NCBI RefSeq assembly: GCF_039511225.1
Contig: NZ_CP154261.1
Coordinates: 5,642,001 to 5,706,000 of the forward strand
Source of the DNA: Sphingobacterium multivorum
GTDB lineage: Bacteria > Bacteroidota > Bacteroidia > Sphingobacteriales > Sphingobacteriaceae
DNA length: 64,000 bases
Reading direction: 5' to 3'
Each line of letters begins with the position of its first letter. Position 1 is the stretch's first letter. Positions 8,324-18,036 of the stretch are shown one piece after another. The notes below the pieces were generated by a model. That model worked only from the letters and a program-made list of their open reading frames with translations. It did not search any database and had not been told where the DNA came from. Made by a program: the position numbers and the translations under genes.

Positions 8324-9751
8324 TTAACATTCCGGCAAACTCAATGGAATATTGACGGCCAATCCACCATCTGCTGTTTCCTTATATTTGGCATTCATAT
8401 CCAAAGCAGTCTCCCACATGGTTTTAACCACCGTATCCAAACTTACTTTTGCTTTATCCGGATTCGATTGCAGTGCTAACTGTGCCGCAGTAATGGCTTT
8501 AATGGCTCCCATTGTGTTGCGTTCGATGCAAGGAATCTGCACCAGTCCACCGATTGGATCACATGTCAATCCGAGGTGATGTTCCATGGCAATTTCAGCA
8601 GCCATCAGCACCTGGCGCTGTGATCCGCCCAGCACTTCTGTCAGCGCACCGGCTGCCATCGCTGATGAAACGCCAATCTCGGCCTGACAACCGCCCATTG
8701 CGGCTGAAATGGTTGCATTTTTCTTAAATATCGATCCGATCTCGGATGCGGTAAGAATAAATTGGATAATTTTATTTTCAAGCATTCCGTCGTGGAAAGT
8801 AATGTAATATTGCAACACCGCTGGGATAACGCCTGAAGCTCCATTGGTAGGAGCTGTAACCACACGTCCGAAAGAGGCGTTCTCCTCATTTACGGCAAGT
8901 GCAAAACAACTTACCCAATCCAGAATATATTGAAAGTTTTGGCCGCCCTCGCGGATGGCCGCTACCCAGGACTCGTAATCTTGGTAGGTTCGGCCCTGCA
9001 TTAATTTCTTATTTAGCTTGGCTGCCCTACGTTCGACATTCAATCCTCCGGGTAATGTCCCGCCGGTATGACAGCCCCGGTAGATACATTCATGTATTGT
9101 TTTATAAATATTCAATACGCCTGCCACGGTTTCACTTTCCTCACGCCATGCACATTCATTTTCAAGGACCAGCTCAGAGATTTTCAGCCCCGTTTTCATC
9201 GTCCAATGCAAGAGTTCCTGTGCAGTATCGACAGGAAACGGGAGGTCCACTTCAGACAAAACACCTTCCGTATCATTTTCCTGCACCACAAAACCACCCC
9301 CTATCGAATAATAGGTTTCGGTCATTGCCTTCCCATTCGATAGGAATGCCTGAAAGGTCACTGCGTTGGGGTGAAAAGGTAAACTTTCCGCATATAGAAA
9401 CAAGAGGTCTTCCGGATAGGAAAAAGGAATCGTCCTTTCGCCAGCAACTTCCAGTTCACCGACAGTCTTAATATGCTCGACCTTGGGCATCACGCTATTG
9501 ACATCAAAGGTAACCGGATCATCTCCACTTAGTCCCAGGAGCACAGCAATATCGGTACCGTGCCCAGCACCGGTTTTGGCCAAAGAACCATACAGCAGGA
9601 TTTTGACTTGTTCGACTTCATGCAAGACACCTTTTGACCTGAGAACAGCTGTAAATTGCTGGGCTGCACGCCAAGGTCCCAAGGTATGCGAACTCGAGGG
9701 TCCTATACCAATCTTAAACATGTCAAAAACGGATATTTGTTCTTTGCTCAT
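8324..9751 (-). CDS. sdaA: L-serine ammonia-lyase (iron-sulfur type, single chain)
   Basis: A 475-residue enzyme that converts L-serine to pyruvate and ammonia. The N-terminal beta domain begins ISVFDMFKIGIGPSSSHTLGP, where SSSHT is the family signature; the alpha domain has APTNGASGVIPAV, GCQAEIGVSSAMAAGAL and HHLGLTCDPIGGLVQIPCIERN. The cysteines in GCQAEIG, TCDP and PCIERN are the expected 4Fe-4S ligands. The start is ATG 9751, close to the conserved ISVFD; the frame stays open to 9805 but those extra residues are not conserved in what I know of the family. Length fits the one-polypeptide form. Divergent from the GHL10 gene. Confidence 0.93.
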   Translation of the reverse strand: MSKEQISVFDMFKIGIGPSSSHTLGPWRAAQQFTAVLRSKGVLHEVEQVKILLYGSLAKTGAGHGTDIAVLLGLSGDDPVTFDVNSVMPKVEHIKTVGELEVAGERTIPFSYPEDLLFLYAESLPFHPNAVTFQAFLSNGKAMTETYYSIGGGFVVQENDTEGVLSEVDLPFPVDTAQELLHWTMKTGLKISELVLENECAWREESETVAGVLNIYKTIHECIYRGCHTGGTLPGGLNVERRAAKLNKKLMQGRTYQDYESWVAAIREGGQNFQYILDWVSCFALAVNEENASFGRVVTAPTNGASGVIPAVLQYYITFHDGMLENKIIQFILTASEIGSIFKKNATISAAMGGCQAEIGVSSAMAAGALTEVLGGSQRQVLMAAEIAMEHHLGLTCDPIGGLVQIPCIERNTMGAIKAITAAQLALQSNPDKAKVSLDTVVKTMWETALDMNAKYKETADGGLAVNIPLSLPEC

Positions 9752-9940
9752 AATCTTTTTTATTGCGGTCAGCCGATCAAGCCATTGCTTTTGTGAAAAC
9801 CGCATCTAAATTAGCACAAATAAAGTACAATGTTACTTGTATTTGCATTATTATCAATTTGAAAACCAAGCTCAGGTTCTTTTAACAAGTATCCAACAAA
9901 CATCTTACATTTTTTAGGGAAAAAGTAAGAAATGCTTCCC

Positions 9941-9948
9941 TATCTTTG
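9941..9948 (+). promoter_or_regulatory. -7 element of the GHL10 gene
   Basis: TATCTTTG, 18 nt before the ATG at 9967. It overlaps the TTG at 9946, which rules that codon out as start. Confidence 0.55.
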
Positions 9949-9966
9949 TTGGCTATAATTTATAGA

Positions 9967-11514
9967 ATGACGGGAAAAACATATTTATATTCTTTTTTTA
10001 CCATTGTTATCTGTTTATTTTCGATTAGAACGTATTCCCAGCAACTACCTAAGCGGGAGTTTCGCGGCGTCTGGGTTGCAACCATAGGTAATATTGACTG
10101 GCCCTCTGTCAAAGCGGGCAATAATGTCGCACAGCAAAAACAGGAGTTTATTGATTTACTGGACCAGCACCGCAGCGCGGGACTGAATGCCATTATTTTG
10201 CAGGTACGTCCGGCTGCCGACGCATTTTACGCGAAGGGCAGAGAACCATGGAGTAGATATCTAACCGGAAAACAAGGCCTGCCTCCATCGCCATTCTATG
10301 ATCCTCTGGAATTTGCCATTACCGAGGCTCACAAAAGAGGGATGGAACTACATGCCTGGTTCAATCCGTACCGTGCTTCGACAACATTAAATCCGGCTCA
10401 TTTTTCGGATGACCATATTACTAAGCGTCACCCGGAATGGTTCTTCACCTATGCTGGCAAGAAGCTTTTCAACCCAGGTATTCCGGAAGTTCGCAAATAT
10501 ATTATTGATGTCATCATAGATGTGGTCAAAAACTACGATGTAGATGGCATTCATTTCGATGATTATTTTTATCCCTATCCCGATAGCAGAAATACACCGG
10601 TACCGGATCAGATTACCTTTGGTCAATATAATAATGGGATTGAGAAAATTGACGACTGGCGCCGCAACAATGTCAACCTGCTGGTGCACGATCTTGGCGT
10701 TGCCATCAAAAAGATAAAACCATATGTCAAATATGGCATTAGTCCTTGTGGGGTATGGGACAACAAAGAAAATAACAGTGCCGGGTCAGATACCCGTGGT
10801 CTGAGTGCTTACCGGGAACTGTATGCTGACGGTGTCAAATGGATGCAGGAAGGTTGGATCGATTATATCAATCCACAGATCTACTTTCCTTTCAAAAATC
10901 GCGCAGCAGCCTATGAGATCTTGGTTGACTGGTGGCAGAAACACACCTATGGCCGTCACTTTTATGTCGGGCATGGAGCTTATCGTGTTACCGAAAATAA
11001 AATCGGCTGGACAGACCGCAGTCAGATCCCCAGACAGGTACGCCACTTAAGGGAGGAGCACGATGTGGCGGGAAGTATTTATTTCAGTTCCAAATCACTT
11101 ACGGACAATCTTGTTGGACTGCAGGATTCCATGCGAAATGACCTGTACCGTACACCGGCTTTACCCCCTACCATGCCTTGGTTAGATAGTATCCCACCCA
11201 ATGCACCTTTTGGCCTGCTGGTGAAAAATTCATCCAATGGTAAAATGAACACCTTATTTTGGCAAAAACCGGATGCGGCCACTGATGGGGAGTCGGCTTA
11301 TGGCTACGTGATCTATCGATTCAACCTTAACGAAAAAGTAAGTCTCAAGGATCCTGGGAAAATCATTTTTATCACTTTTGACGGGGATAAACTTCAATAT
11401 ACCGATGACGATATCAAACAACATCAACAGTATAAGTATGTTGTGACAGCGATTGATCGCATGAAAAATGAAAGTAAGCCCTCCGATAGCAGGACCGCCA
11501 ATGAAGAGATTTAA
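9967..11514 (+). CDS. Exported glycosyl-hydrolase-like 10 protein (GHL10/DUF187) with FN3-like tail
   Basis: A 515-residue secreted protein. The signal peptide ends near FSIRTYSQ. The catalytic-like TIM barrel (about 25-340) begins PKREFRGVWVATIGNIDWPS and has the family features AGLNAIILQVRPAADAFY, ELHAWFNPYRAS and DVDGIHFDDYFYP. GHL10 proteins act on, or bind, peptidoglycan-like or bacterial polysaccharides; some relatives (YngK, DigH) cleave denuded glycan strands. The C-terminal 100 residues (from about 400) form an FN3-like domain (NAPFGLLVKN ... YVVTAIDRMKNES). It faces a GH3 hexosaminidase across one shared terminator, so both may take part in cell-wall turnover; this is inference. Confidence 0.85.
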   Translation: MTGKTYLYSFFTIVICLFSIRTYSQQLPKREFRGVWVATIGNIDWPSVKAGNNVAQQKQEFIDLLDQHRSAGLNAIILQVRPAADAFYAKGREPWSRYLTGKQGLPPSPFYDPLEFAITEAHKRGMELHAWFNPYRASTTLNPAHFSDDHITKRHPEWFFTYAGKKLFNPGIPEVRKYIIDVIIDVVKNYDVDGIHFDDYFYPYPDSRNTPVPDQITFGQYNNGIEKIDDWRRNNVNLLVHDLGVAIKKIKPYVKYGISPCGVWDNKENNSAGSDTRGLSAYRELYADGVKWMQEGWIDYINPQIYFPFKNRAAAYEILVDWWQKHTYGRHFYVGHGAYRVTENKIGWTDRSQIPRQVRHLREEHDVAGSIYFSSKSLTDNLVGLQDSMRNDLYRTPALPPTMPWLDSIPPNAPFGLLVKNSSNGKMNTLFWQKPDAATDGESAYGYVIYRFNLNEKVSLKDPGKIIFITFDGDKLQYTDDDIKQHQQYKYVVTAIDRMKNESKPSDSRTANEEI

Positions 11515-11529
11515 GTGCTGCTAAAAAAA

Positions 11530-11583
11530 TACCTCTTCCGAAATGGCTTTGCAATTGCAGCGAGGCCATTTTTGGAAGAGGTA
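11530..11583. terminator. Bidirectional terminator between GHL10 and GH3 genes
   Basis: Ten-bp outer arms TACCTCTTCC and GGAAGAGGTA plus an inner AAATGGC/GGCCATTT pairing, preceded by an A-run (T-run on the other strand). It serves two convergent genes. Confidence 0.75.
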
Positions 11584-11609
11584 CCGTGTTAGTGTGATTT
11601 TAAAATACG

Positions 11610-13316
11610 TTATTTCCCCTGTCCGTATTTAAATTTTTTGTTGATCGTGACAGGGAGTTTTCCTTTCGGCGTATTTTGCCCTAAAATAGTTTTCACCGCC
11701 GCTTTCTGCATGAAGGCATCATTTTGATAGGCCAGCAAAATTGTTTTTGCTTTTTTCGATGCTTCAAATCCATCCACAGCATAGGCATTGGTAAATAAAG
11801 TCAGGATTGATTTTTTCGCAAATTTCTTCATCAGGCCCTGAACATCTTTATTTAATACCATGGTCGGACGTGGACGAAGTCTCGTATCGTGTACGGCAAT
11901 AATAAATTGTTTGTTCTTCTTGATTTCTTTGGTAAGGCGCTTGATATCTTCCTTACTTGTGCTATCCGTGATGAAATATTGCGTTTCATTTGTTAGCGCA
12001 CTAGCCAATTCATTTTGGAAAGTCTGATTGGCTGTAATACCAATGTTGATAATAGCCGTAGGTAAATCCTTTTTGAAGGATTTTAATTTTTCTGTTGAGT
12101 TCAAAGCGGTGATCGCTGCATTAGACAGCTCGTCAATAAGCTGAACTGCTGAGGCGCGATGCAAATCATGGTATAGATTCTGTTGTGAAGTCGACTGATA
12201 TTTATCTAAACCAAGCCAGAGCTTAGCGGCAAGCACTCGTTTTACACGCGCATCAATATCAGCCTGCGCGATACGTCCTTCTTCAATAGCTTTTACAATC
12301 AAATCGATCGCACGCTTGCTATTCTCGGACACTTCAAGTAAATCATGCCCCGCAATAATTGCCTGTACGTCGGCTTCTCCATTTGGAAAAAACTTCTTTA
12401 CACCTTTCATATCCATTGCGTCAGTGACTGTTAGTCCTTTAAAGCCAAGTTCGTTGCGCAAAAGATCGGTTACAACCTTTTTAGAGATGGAAGACGGCAT
12501 ATTAGGTGTGTCATCTAAACTCGGAATGTTCATGTGGGCCACCATAACAGCAGGAGCGCCAGCTTTGATAAGCTCTTTGAACGGATACAACTCCAGGGTA
12601 TCCAAGCGTTTTTTGTCGAATGGTAGTTGCGGCAGATCATAATGAGAATCCACATCTGTATCGCCATGCCCCGGGAAGTGTTTAATGGAAGCCAGGATAC
12701 CACCATCCACCATACCGTCCATATACGCTTTAGCTTTCTGGGTTACATTATATTTATTATCACCAAAGGAGCGAATACCGATGACGGGATTTTTAGGGTT
12801 ATTGTTGATATCCACATCGGGGGCAAAATTGAAATGCATACCTATACGTTGGAAGTCTAAAGCAACCTCACGTCCCATGCGATAGATCAGCTGATTATCC
12901 TGAACGGCTCCTAAAGTCATCTGATAAGGGAACGACAACGTAGAATCCGGCATACGCATGCCTAATCCCCACTCGCCATCAAATGTCACCATCAAAGGGA
13001 CCTTGGACAGGGATTGATACCGATTGAACATATCGACATGGCGGACAGGACCACCCTGAAAAACAACGAGACCGCCCAAATGTTGATCCTGTATAACCTG
13101 AGCCACGGAGTCAATATATTTCTGTCCTAAATTGGTGTGTGCCCTAACCAAAAATAGCTGTGCGACTTTTTCTTTTGGCGTCAACGTATTGAATACCGCA
13201 TCGACCCATGCATGCTGGGAGTTGATGTATTTCACAAAATCTTTTTTGTCCTGAGCTTTCAAAAAAGAAATTGTGCCGACTAATGCCAATATTCCCAGAC
13301 CGAGTTTTTTGAACAT
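11610..13316 (-). CDS. Glycoside hydrolase family 3 beta-N-acetylhexosaminidase-like protein
   Basis: A 568-residue exported enzyme (signal peptide to about residue 21, SFLKAQ). The N-terminal GH3 barrel holds the NagZ signature KHFPGHGDTDVDSH (K212, H213, H217, D219) and the probable nucleophile Asp299 in VTDAMDMKGV. NagZ-type enzymes remove N-acetylglucosamine from peptidoglycan fragments; the KHFPGHG loop carries the His of the Asp-His catalytic dyad. Residues from about 420 form a GH3 C-terminal flavodoxin-like domain. The long NagZ-beta-lactamase fusion common in this phylum is about twice this size; here the serine-hydrolase part is absent. Substrate specificity is inferred. Confidence 0.9.
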   Translation of the reverse strand: MFKKLGLGILALVGTISFLKAQDKKDFVKYINSQHAWVDAVFNTLTPKEKVAQLFLVRAHTNLGQKYIDSVAQVIQDQHLGGLVVFQGGPVRHVDMFNRYQSLSKVPLMVTFDGEWGLGMRMPDSTLSFPYQMTLGAVQDNQLIYRMGREVALDFQRIGMHFNFAPDVDINNNPKNPVIGIRSFGDNKYNVTQKAKAYMDGMVDGGILASIKHFPGHGDTDVDSHYDLPQLPFDKKRLDTLELYPFKELIKAGAPAVMVAHMNIPSLDDTPNMPSSISKKVVTDLLRNELGFKGLTVTDAMDMKGVKKFFPNGEADVQAIIAGHDLLEVSENSKRAIDLIVKAIEEGRIAQADIDARVKRVLAAKLWLGLDKYQSTSQQNLYHDLHRASAVQLIDELSNAAITALNSTEKLKSFKKDLPTAIINIGITANQTFQNELASALTNETQYFITDSTSKEDIKRLTKEIKKNKQFIIAVHDTRLRPRPTMVLNKDVQGLMKKFAKKSILTLFTNAYAVDGFEASKKAKTILLAYQNDAFMQKAAVKTILGQNTPKGKLPVTINKKFKYGQGK

Positions 13317-13683
13317 AAATTAGTTTGTATAATGTATTTAAAATAGAAATACTAAGGACGTTATTATTTCGGACAATATGAAATTGTTTTTGCAACAATT
13401 TTATATAAAAACGCATAAAACAGCAATACACTAGGATACGAAGCTTTGAAATATACCCACTCGATTACTGGAAGCAACAATAACAGGAATGCTATGCGGC
13501 GATAATACGATAAACAGTATCATCCCAAGCTGTGACGCGACCATACATGGAATTACCTCGGCAGCGATATATTGGACGCTATTGTCCTGCGCAATTGTGA
13601 GGCGGTAAACTTTTGTGCACAATACAGCAATACTATGCCTACTGAAACAGGTCTAGAAAAATGCAATTACTTGGCAATAATGA
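13317..13683. other. Gene-free stretch
   Basis: 367 nt between the GH3 start and the TetR stop. Two short minus-strand frames (around 13144-13431 and 13431-13622) lack family features and an acceptable start context. I see no strong hairpin, consensus promoter or repeat. Confidence 0.6.
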
Positions 13684-14226
13684 CTATATCAGGTTATACT
13701 TTTTCTCCAAGAAGAGGGTCAGCTCCATGGTATTTTCGAGTTCTCCAATAGCCTCTTTTTTCCATAGGGTATCTATGATCAGTAATAGGAATTCCGTTTC
13801 AAACTCGGGACTCTCATACCCCAGTTCTTTAAAAGCACGGTGGATAATAGGCTGAACAGGTTTCATAAATTGTTCGTGCTGCTGTTTGGAAAAAGGGTGA
13901 TGAGACAGACGCTCCTGCAATCTCCAAAATATGGGTTCTGCACTGACTAGCTTGCCTGGTAGATTGATCATCGTGCGCAGAAATTCTTTTGGCTCACGAT
14001 AGGTCATCATGCCGCGGTGATGTGTAAGAACCTTACGATAACCGGATTTAATCAAATAAACCAACAGGGCGTCTTTATTCCCAAAATGTTTGAAGATTAA
14101 TGCTTCGGAGACTCCCGCATTTTGGGCAATCGTTTTGGTAGAGGTATTCGTATAGCCTTGCTCTGAGAAAAGCAACAATGCTTCTTTCATAATACGCTCT
14201 TTTCTACTCAAAACACTTTCTTTCAT
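13684..14226 (-). CDS. TetR/AcrR family transcriptional regulator
   Basis: A 180-residue regulator: N-terminal HTH (about 8-55) with RIMKEALLLFSEQGYTNTST, then TIAQNAGVSEALIFKHFGNKD, the classical TetR recognition-helix region. The C-terminal ligand-binding part is not assignable. It is divergent from the large beta-barrel protein gene at 14446, with about 220 nt between them holding a -7 element for each gene, so regulation of that neighbour is plausible but unproven. Confidence 0.9.
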   Translation of the reverse strand: MKESVLSRKERIMKEALLLFSEQGYTNTSTKTIAQNAGVSEALIFKHFGNKDALLVYLIKSGYRKVLTHHRGMMTYREPKEFLRTMINLPGKLVSAEPIFWRLQERLSHHPFSKQQHEQFMKPVQPIIHRAFKELGYESPEFETEFLLLIIDTLWKKEAIGELENTMELTLFLEKKYNLI

Positions 14227-14305
14227 CTCTTATTTTTTTAATCTGTATCCGTATTGTCACTAGATCGTTATACGGTCCTGTTCAGTTGATTTTATAATTC
14301 TACTG

Positions 14306-14313
14306 CAAATATA
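14306..14313 (-). promoter_or_regulatory. -7 element of the TetR gene
   Basis: TATATTTG on the minus strand, 79 nt before the start codon; no matching -33 TTG. Confidence 0.45.
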
Positions 14314-14380
14314 TCTAATCTTTCCATTCACTTGGGTTTATTGTAACTAAAATGATAATAATTCGTAACAAATAGTGCCC

Positions 14381-14388
14381 TATTTTTG
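14381..14388 (+). promoter_or_regulatory. -7 element of the beta-barrel protein gene
   Basis: TATTTTTG, 57 nt before the ATG at 14446; -33 element not clear. Confidence 0.45.
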
Positions 14389-14445
14389 AGAAATAAAATT
14401 ATATAACCGTCAACAACACATTAGAACATATTTTCACCTCGACCG

Positions 14446-17187
14446 ATGAAGATCAAGCTTTGGACCATTTTGCTCTTTTTTATTTGCTTATCGTTATTGG
14501 GGAAAACCGCGTACGCCCAACAGTATATTACGGGCAAGTTGCTTGATCATACGACTTCGCAACCTATTAAAGGTGCAAGCATCACCATTATCGCAGTAAA
14601 AGATTCCAGTAAAGTTCAGGTCCCAACAGACATTTTAGGCAGGTTTAGCAGCAGCAGCCTCCCCAATGGAGATTATCTGGTCAGCACACAGCCGATGGGC
14701 TACTCCATGGATCTTCGGCGCGTAAAACTAATGGGCCAGACAATCGATCTAACGTTTAAACTCACTAATGCCGAGATTGTACTGGATGAAATTAACATTT
14801 CTTCGAGCAGTATACAGGTTAAAGGAGATACGCTGGAGTTTGACACCAAGAAATACGTCACACAGGATTTTGCAGATGCGGACGAGTTGGTTAAACAGAT
14901 TCCTGGTGTTGAAATTGATGAAGACGGCAATGTAAAGGCTCAGGGCGAGCCTGTCAATAAGATTATTATTGATGGCCGGGAGTTTTTTAGTACAGATCCT
15001 AAGGTGGCCCTCAAAAATCTTCCGGCCGATGTTATTGCCAAGATTCAAATTATAGATGACAAAACCGAGCAGGCTAAATTTAGTGGTTTTGACGACGGGA
15101 AGCGCATGAAAGTAATCAATATTGTCACCAAGCCCGATAAAAGAAAATCCTATTTTGGCAAGCTCTCCGGGGGAGTAGGTCCCGACCAGAAATATGCCAT
15201 AAATACCCAGGTGACCAAAATGAATCCCAAACGTCAGTATGCTATCAACATAAATACCAACAACGTCAACCAGCCCAATGGTTTTGCACCCCGCGGCAAC
15301 ACCAGAGGGCGTACCGGGCAGGGCGTAACGACACGCTTCAACACTGGCTTCAACTATTTGGATCGTTTTTTCAATGACCGAATGGACTTCAATGCAAATT
15401 ATACCTACAACTATACGGACAATACTATCCTCAGCCAAAGTAAAACAGAATATACGGCAGGCAATCGGGCCAACCAAATCAACAATCAGGATCAATTAAA
15501 CAGCACATACAGCAACAATCATGCGTTAGCAATCCGCGCAAACTGGAAGATAGATTCGATTCAAAAACTGGACTTTCAGCCTAATTTTTCCTATCAGCGT
15601 AACGATAGAAACAGCAGCTCTAAAGGAAATACATTATTAAATCTTGCCGAGATGCTTAATAGTTCAGATCGTAGGAACAACAGTTTCGGGGAAAATTTCA
15701 ACTGGGGCGGAGACCTCACTTACATGCGGAGACTCAACAAACCTGGTCGAACGATCAGTTTTAATATCAGTGGTTCATTTAGCAGCAACAAGAGTCATGC
15801 AACAAATTTTGCACTAAACTCGTATTATAAAGATGGATTATTTAATCGAGTCGACACCGTCAACAACAGGAATTACTCGAATGGTGACACTAATGGTCTT
15901 CGCTCAAAGATAGCTTACACCGAGATGCTCGGTACATATTCCCGGTTGCAAGGGAATTATACGTTTCGGAATACGGCACGCTATTCGGACCGCAAGACTT
16001 ATGAATTTCTGGCCGAAACAGGCCAGCTAGGTGAATTAAAAAACCGTCTTTCCAATGAATTCCGGAATGATTTTGTTTACCATAGCGGTGGGGTTTCTTA
16101 CTTATTTAACAAAAAGGATAGCGTGAGATTTCAGATTGGTTTAGATTATCAGACGGCATCACAGGTCAATGACAAATTGTTTCCGAATATACTGACCACA
16201 AAAAGCCGTTTCAATAGCCTACTACCTAACCTCAACTTCCAATATAATTTCAATAAAGATACTCGGGTCGAACTTCGGTATAATGCAAAGACAAATACCC
16301 CTTCCATAGAGCAATTGCAAGATTTTATAGACAATCAAAATCCACTGCGCATTAGCTCCGGAAATCCAGATCTTAAGCAAGAATATGATCACAACCTTGT
16401 GGTACAGTTTAGATCAATCAATAAAGCCTCGGGCAGAAGTTTCACTTCTGACTTTACAGCAGATTTTATTGAACATAAAATCTCTAATACCATTTTTACC
16501 ACAGATTCAGCATTCGCGATCACTGAGGACATCGTCCTCGGCCCAGGGGGGCAATATATAAGGCCCGAAAATTTCAATGGTGTTTATAACCTCAAATGGC
16601 AAAATAGCCTTGGATACCGTTCTGAACTGTTGAAACTTAACTTCAACCTAAACAATAACCTCTATTTCAACCAGAATTACACTTTATTGAATCTCGAAAA
16701 GGTCAATGCGCAAACGTACGGTTTAAGTCAACGAATCGGTGTAAACACGGCATTCAGCAAGGATGTCATCATCGGATTGGATTACAATGGAAACATCGCC
16801 TTCTCCAAGAACTCAGCCAGCGAAAAATCGAATTATTCGGTTTATAAACATACCCTAGGTAATTCGATCGCGTTGACTTTACTAAAGACCTGGACACTCA
16901 ATTCAACGTTCAACTACCTATACAATGGCAGCATCCTGAACTCACCCAGTACAACAAGTTTATTGTGGAATGTCTCTATCGGCAAGAAATTGTTCAAACG
17001 CAGGAATGCCGAGATCAATCTTACGGTATTTGATCTATTTAATGACAATAAAAACATCAATCAGCAGGTCAATGATCTTTGGGTACGTGTATCCCAATCC
17101 AATGCAATAACACGCTACGCCATATTAAGTTTTACCTACCACATTCGGGGGCTTGGCGGAAAAGGAGAGATAAAAACCCGTCGTTAA
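14446..17187 (+). CDS. Outer-membrane beta-barrel protein with carboxypeptidase-like N-terminal domain
   Basis: A 913-residue outer-membrane protein: signal peptide to about residue 25 (GKTAYAQQ), a CarboxypepD_reg-like domain (about 26-110, ITGKLLDHTTSQPIKGASI), a plug-like region (about 115-235: LVKQIPGVEIDEDGNV, VNKIIIDGREFFSTDP, GKRMKVINIVTKPDKR), then a long barrel rich in Asn, Tyr and Phe (OMP_b-brl_3 type). It belongs to the Bacteroidota group related to TonB-dependent receptors, but I see no clear TonB box, so import by TonB is uncertain. Alternative roles are surface structure or a sensor partner. It lies between a divergent TetR regulator and a convergent two-component system, which might respond to envelope state. 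Confidence 0.85.
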   Translation: MKIKLWTILLFFICLSLLGKTAYAQQYITGKLLDHTTSQPIKGASITIIAVKDSSKVQVPTDILGRFSSSSLPNGDYLVSTQPMGYSMDLRRVKLMGQTIDLTFKLTNAEIVLDEINISSSSIQVKGDTLEFDTKKYVTQDFADADELVKQIPGVEIDEDGNVKAQGEPVNKIIIDGREFFSTDPKVALKNLPADVIAKIQIIDDKTEQAKFSGFDDGKRMKVINIVTKPDKRKSYFGKLSGGVGPDQKYAINTQVTKMNPKRQYAININTNNVNQPNGFAPRGNTRGRTGQGVTTRFNTGFNYLDRFFNDRMDFNANYTYNYTDNTILSQSKTEYTAGNRANQINNQDQLNSTYSNNHALAIRANWKIDSIQKLDFQPNFSYQRNDRNSSSKGNTLLNLAEMLNSSDRRNNSFGENFNWGGDLTYMRRLNKPGRTISFNISGSFSSNKSHATNFALNSYYKDGLFNRVDTVNNRNYSNGDTNGLRSKIAYTEMLGTYSRLQGNYTFRNTARYSDRKTYEFLAETGQLGELKNRLSNEFRNDFVYHSGGVSYLFNKKDSVRFQIGLDYQTASQVNDKLFPNILTTKSRFNSLLPNLNFQYNFNKDTRVELRYNAKTNTPSIEQLQDFIDNQNPLRISSGNPDLKQEYDHNLVVQFRSINKASGRSFTSDFTADFIEHKISNTIFTTDSAFAITEDIVLGPGGQYIRPENFNGVYNLKWQNSLGYRSELLKLNFNLNNNLYFNQNYTLLNLEKVNAQTYGLSQRIGVNTAFSKDVIIGLDYNGNIAFSKNSASEKSNYSVYKHTLGNSIALTLLKTWTLNSTFNYLYNGSILNSPSTTSLLWNVSIGKKLFKRRNAEINLTVFDLFNDNKNINQQVNDLWVRVSQSNAITRYAILSFTYHIRGLGGKGEIKTRR

Positions 17188-17240
17188 TATGCGCCATCAT
17201 TGCCACTCCACATGGAACACATCATCAATCAATCAATCAG

Positions 17241-17915
17241 TCAATCCACAGTAAGCATGTACCCTACCCCTCTGACATTGGTTATCTTGATTCGGTTATC
17301 TTGGCTGAGATACTTTCGTATCCGGCTGATAAATACATCCAAGCTTCGTCCTGTAAAATACTTATCATGGCTCCAATAGGCACGCATGATATCCTCGCGT
17401 GGAATGACCTTATCTTTTTGTTCGTATAACTTCCGCAGCAGTTCACTTTCACGGAAAGACAGCTTAAGCACCTCACCTTGATAGGTCAATTGATGTTTTA
17501 AACTATCGAGACTATAGTCTCCAATCATCAGCTTTTGGCCGAATAACATTTTGGGGCTGTTTTTTAATAAGGATTCTATCCGCACAACCAATTCTTCGAT
17601 CTTAAATGGTTTTTTGACGTAATCGTCTCCGCCCAAACGAAATCCCCGCACCACATCCTCCGTCTGCACTTTGGCTGTCAAGAAGATAATGGGTACCTGC
17701 GTATCGGACTCGCGTATTTTTGTTGCCAATGTAAAGCCGTCCATCACGGGCATCATGACATCGACCACCAAAATATCTGGCCGTGCGGCTGTAAATGCTT
17801 CCATGGCTTCGTGACCATTACTACAATGGGTAACATGAAACCCATTGGCTTCTAAGCTATCGGCAACAATCATTCCGAGACTTGGCTCATCTTCTACATA
17901 TAAAATTTCAATCAT
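17241..17915 (-). CDS. OmpR/PhoB-family response regulator
   Basis: A 224-residue DNA-binding response regulator. The receiver domain (1-120) begins IEILYVEDEPSLG, has the phospho-acceptor Asp52 in ILVVDVMMPVMDG and the conserved Lys in DDYVKKPF. The C-terminal winged helix (about 130-224) includes LSFRESELLRKLYEQ and GRSLDVFISRIRKYL, ending TNVRGVGYML. The ATG at 17915 is taken as start because the longer frame (to 17930) would begin with TTG. It sits 121 nt downstream of the histidine kinase gene on the same strand, the normal two-component pairing. Confidence 0.95.
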   Translation of the reverse strand: MIEILYVEDEPSLGMIVADSLEANGFHVTHCSNGHEAMEAFTAARPDILVVDVMMPVMDGFTLATKIRESDTQVPIIFLTAKVQTEDVVRGFRLGGDDYVKKPFKIEELVVRIESLLKNSPKMLFGQKLMIGDYSLDSLKHQLTYQGEVLKLSFRESELLRKLYEQKDKVIPREDIMRAYWSHDKYFTGRSLDVFISRIRKYLSQDNRIKITNVRGVGYMLTVD

Positions 17916-18036
17916 AGCGTTGTCATTCAATCAAAATATATTTCGGCTTTGTTTCTAAGAAATCTTTAGGATAAATCAGCCTAATTACTGTCCGATAAAC
18001 GGCCCTATTTTCTTTCTGAAATATAAATATTGCTTT

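Noticed and set aside
8899..9471. A 190-codon plus-strand frame inside the serine deaminase gene
   Set aside because: Antisense to conserved sdaA sequence; no domain, low-quality composition.
14749..15495. A 248-codon minus-strand frame
   Set aside because: It lies inside the strongly supported beta-barrel gene and has no recognisable domain.
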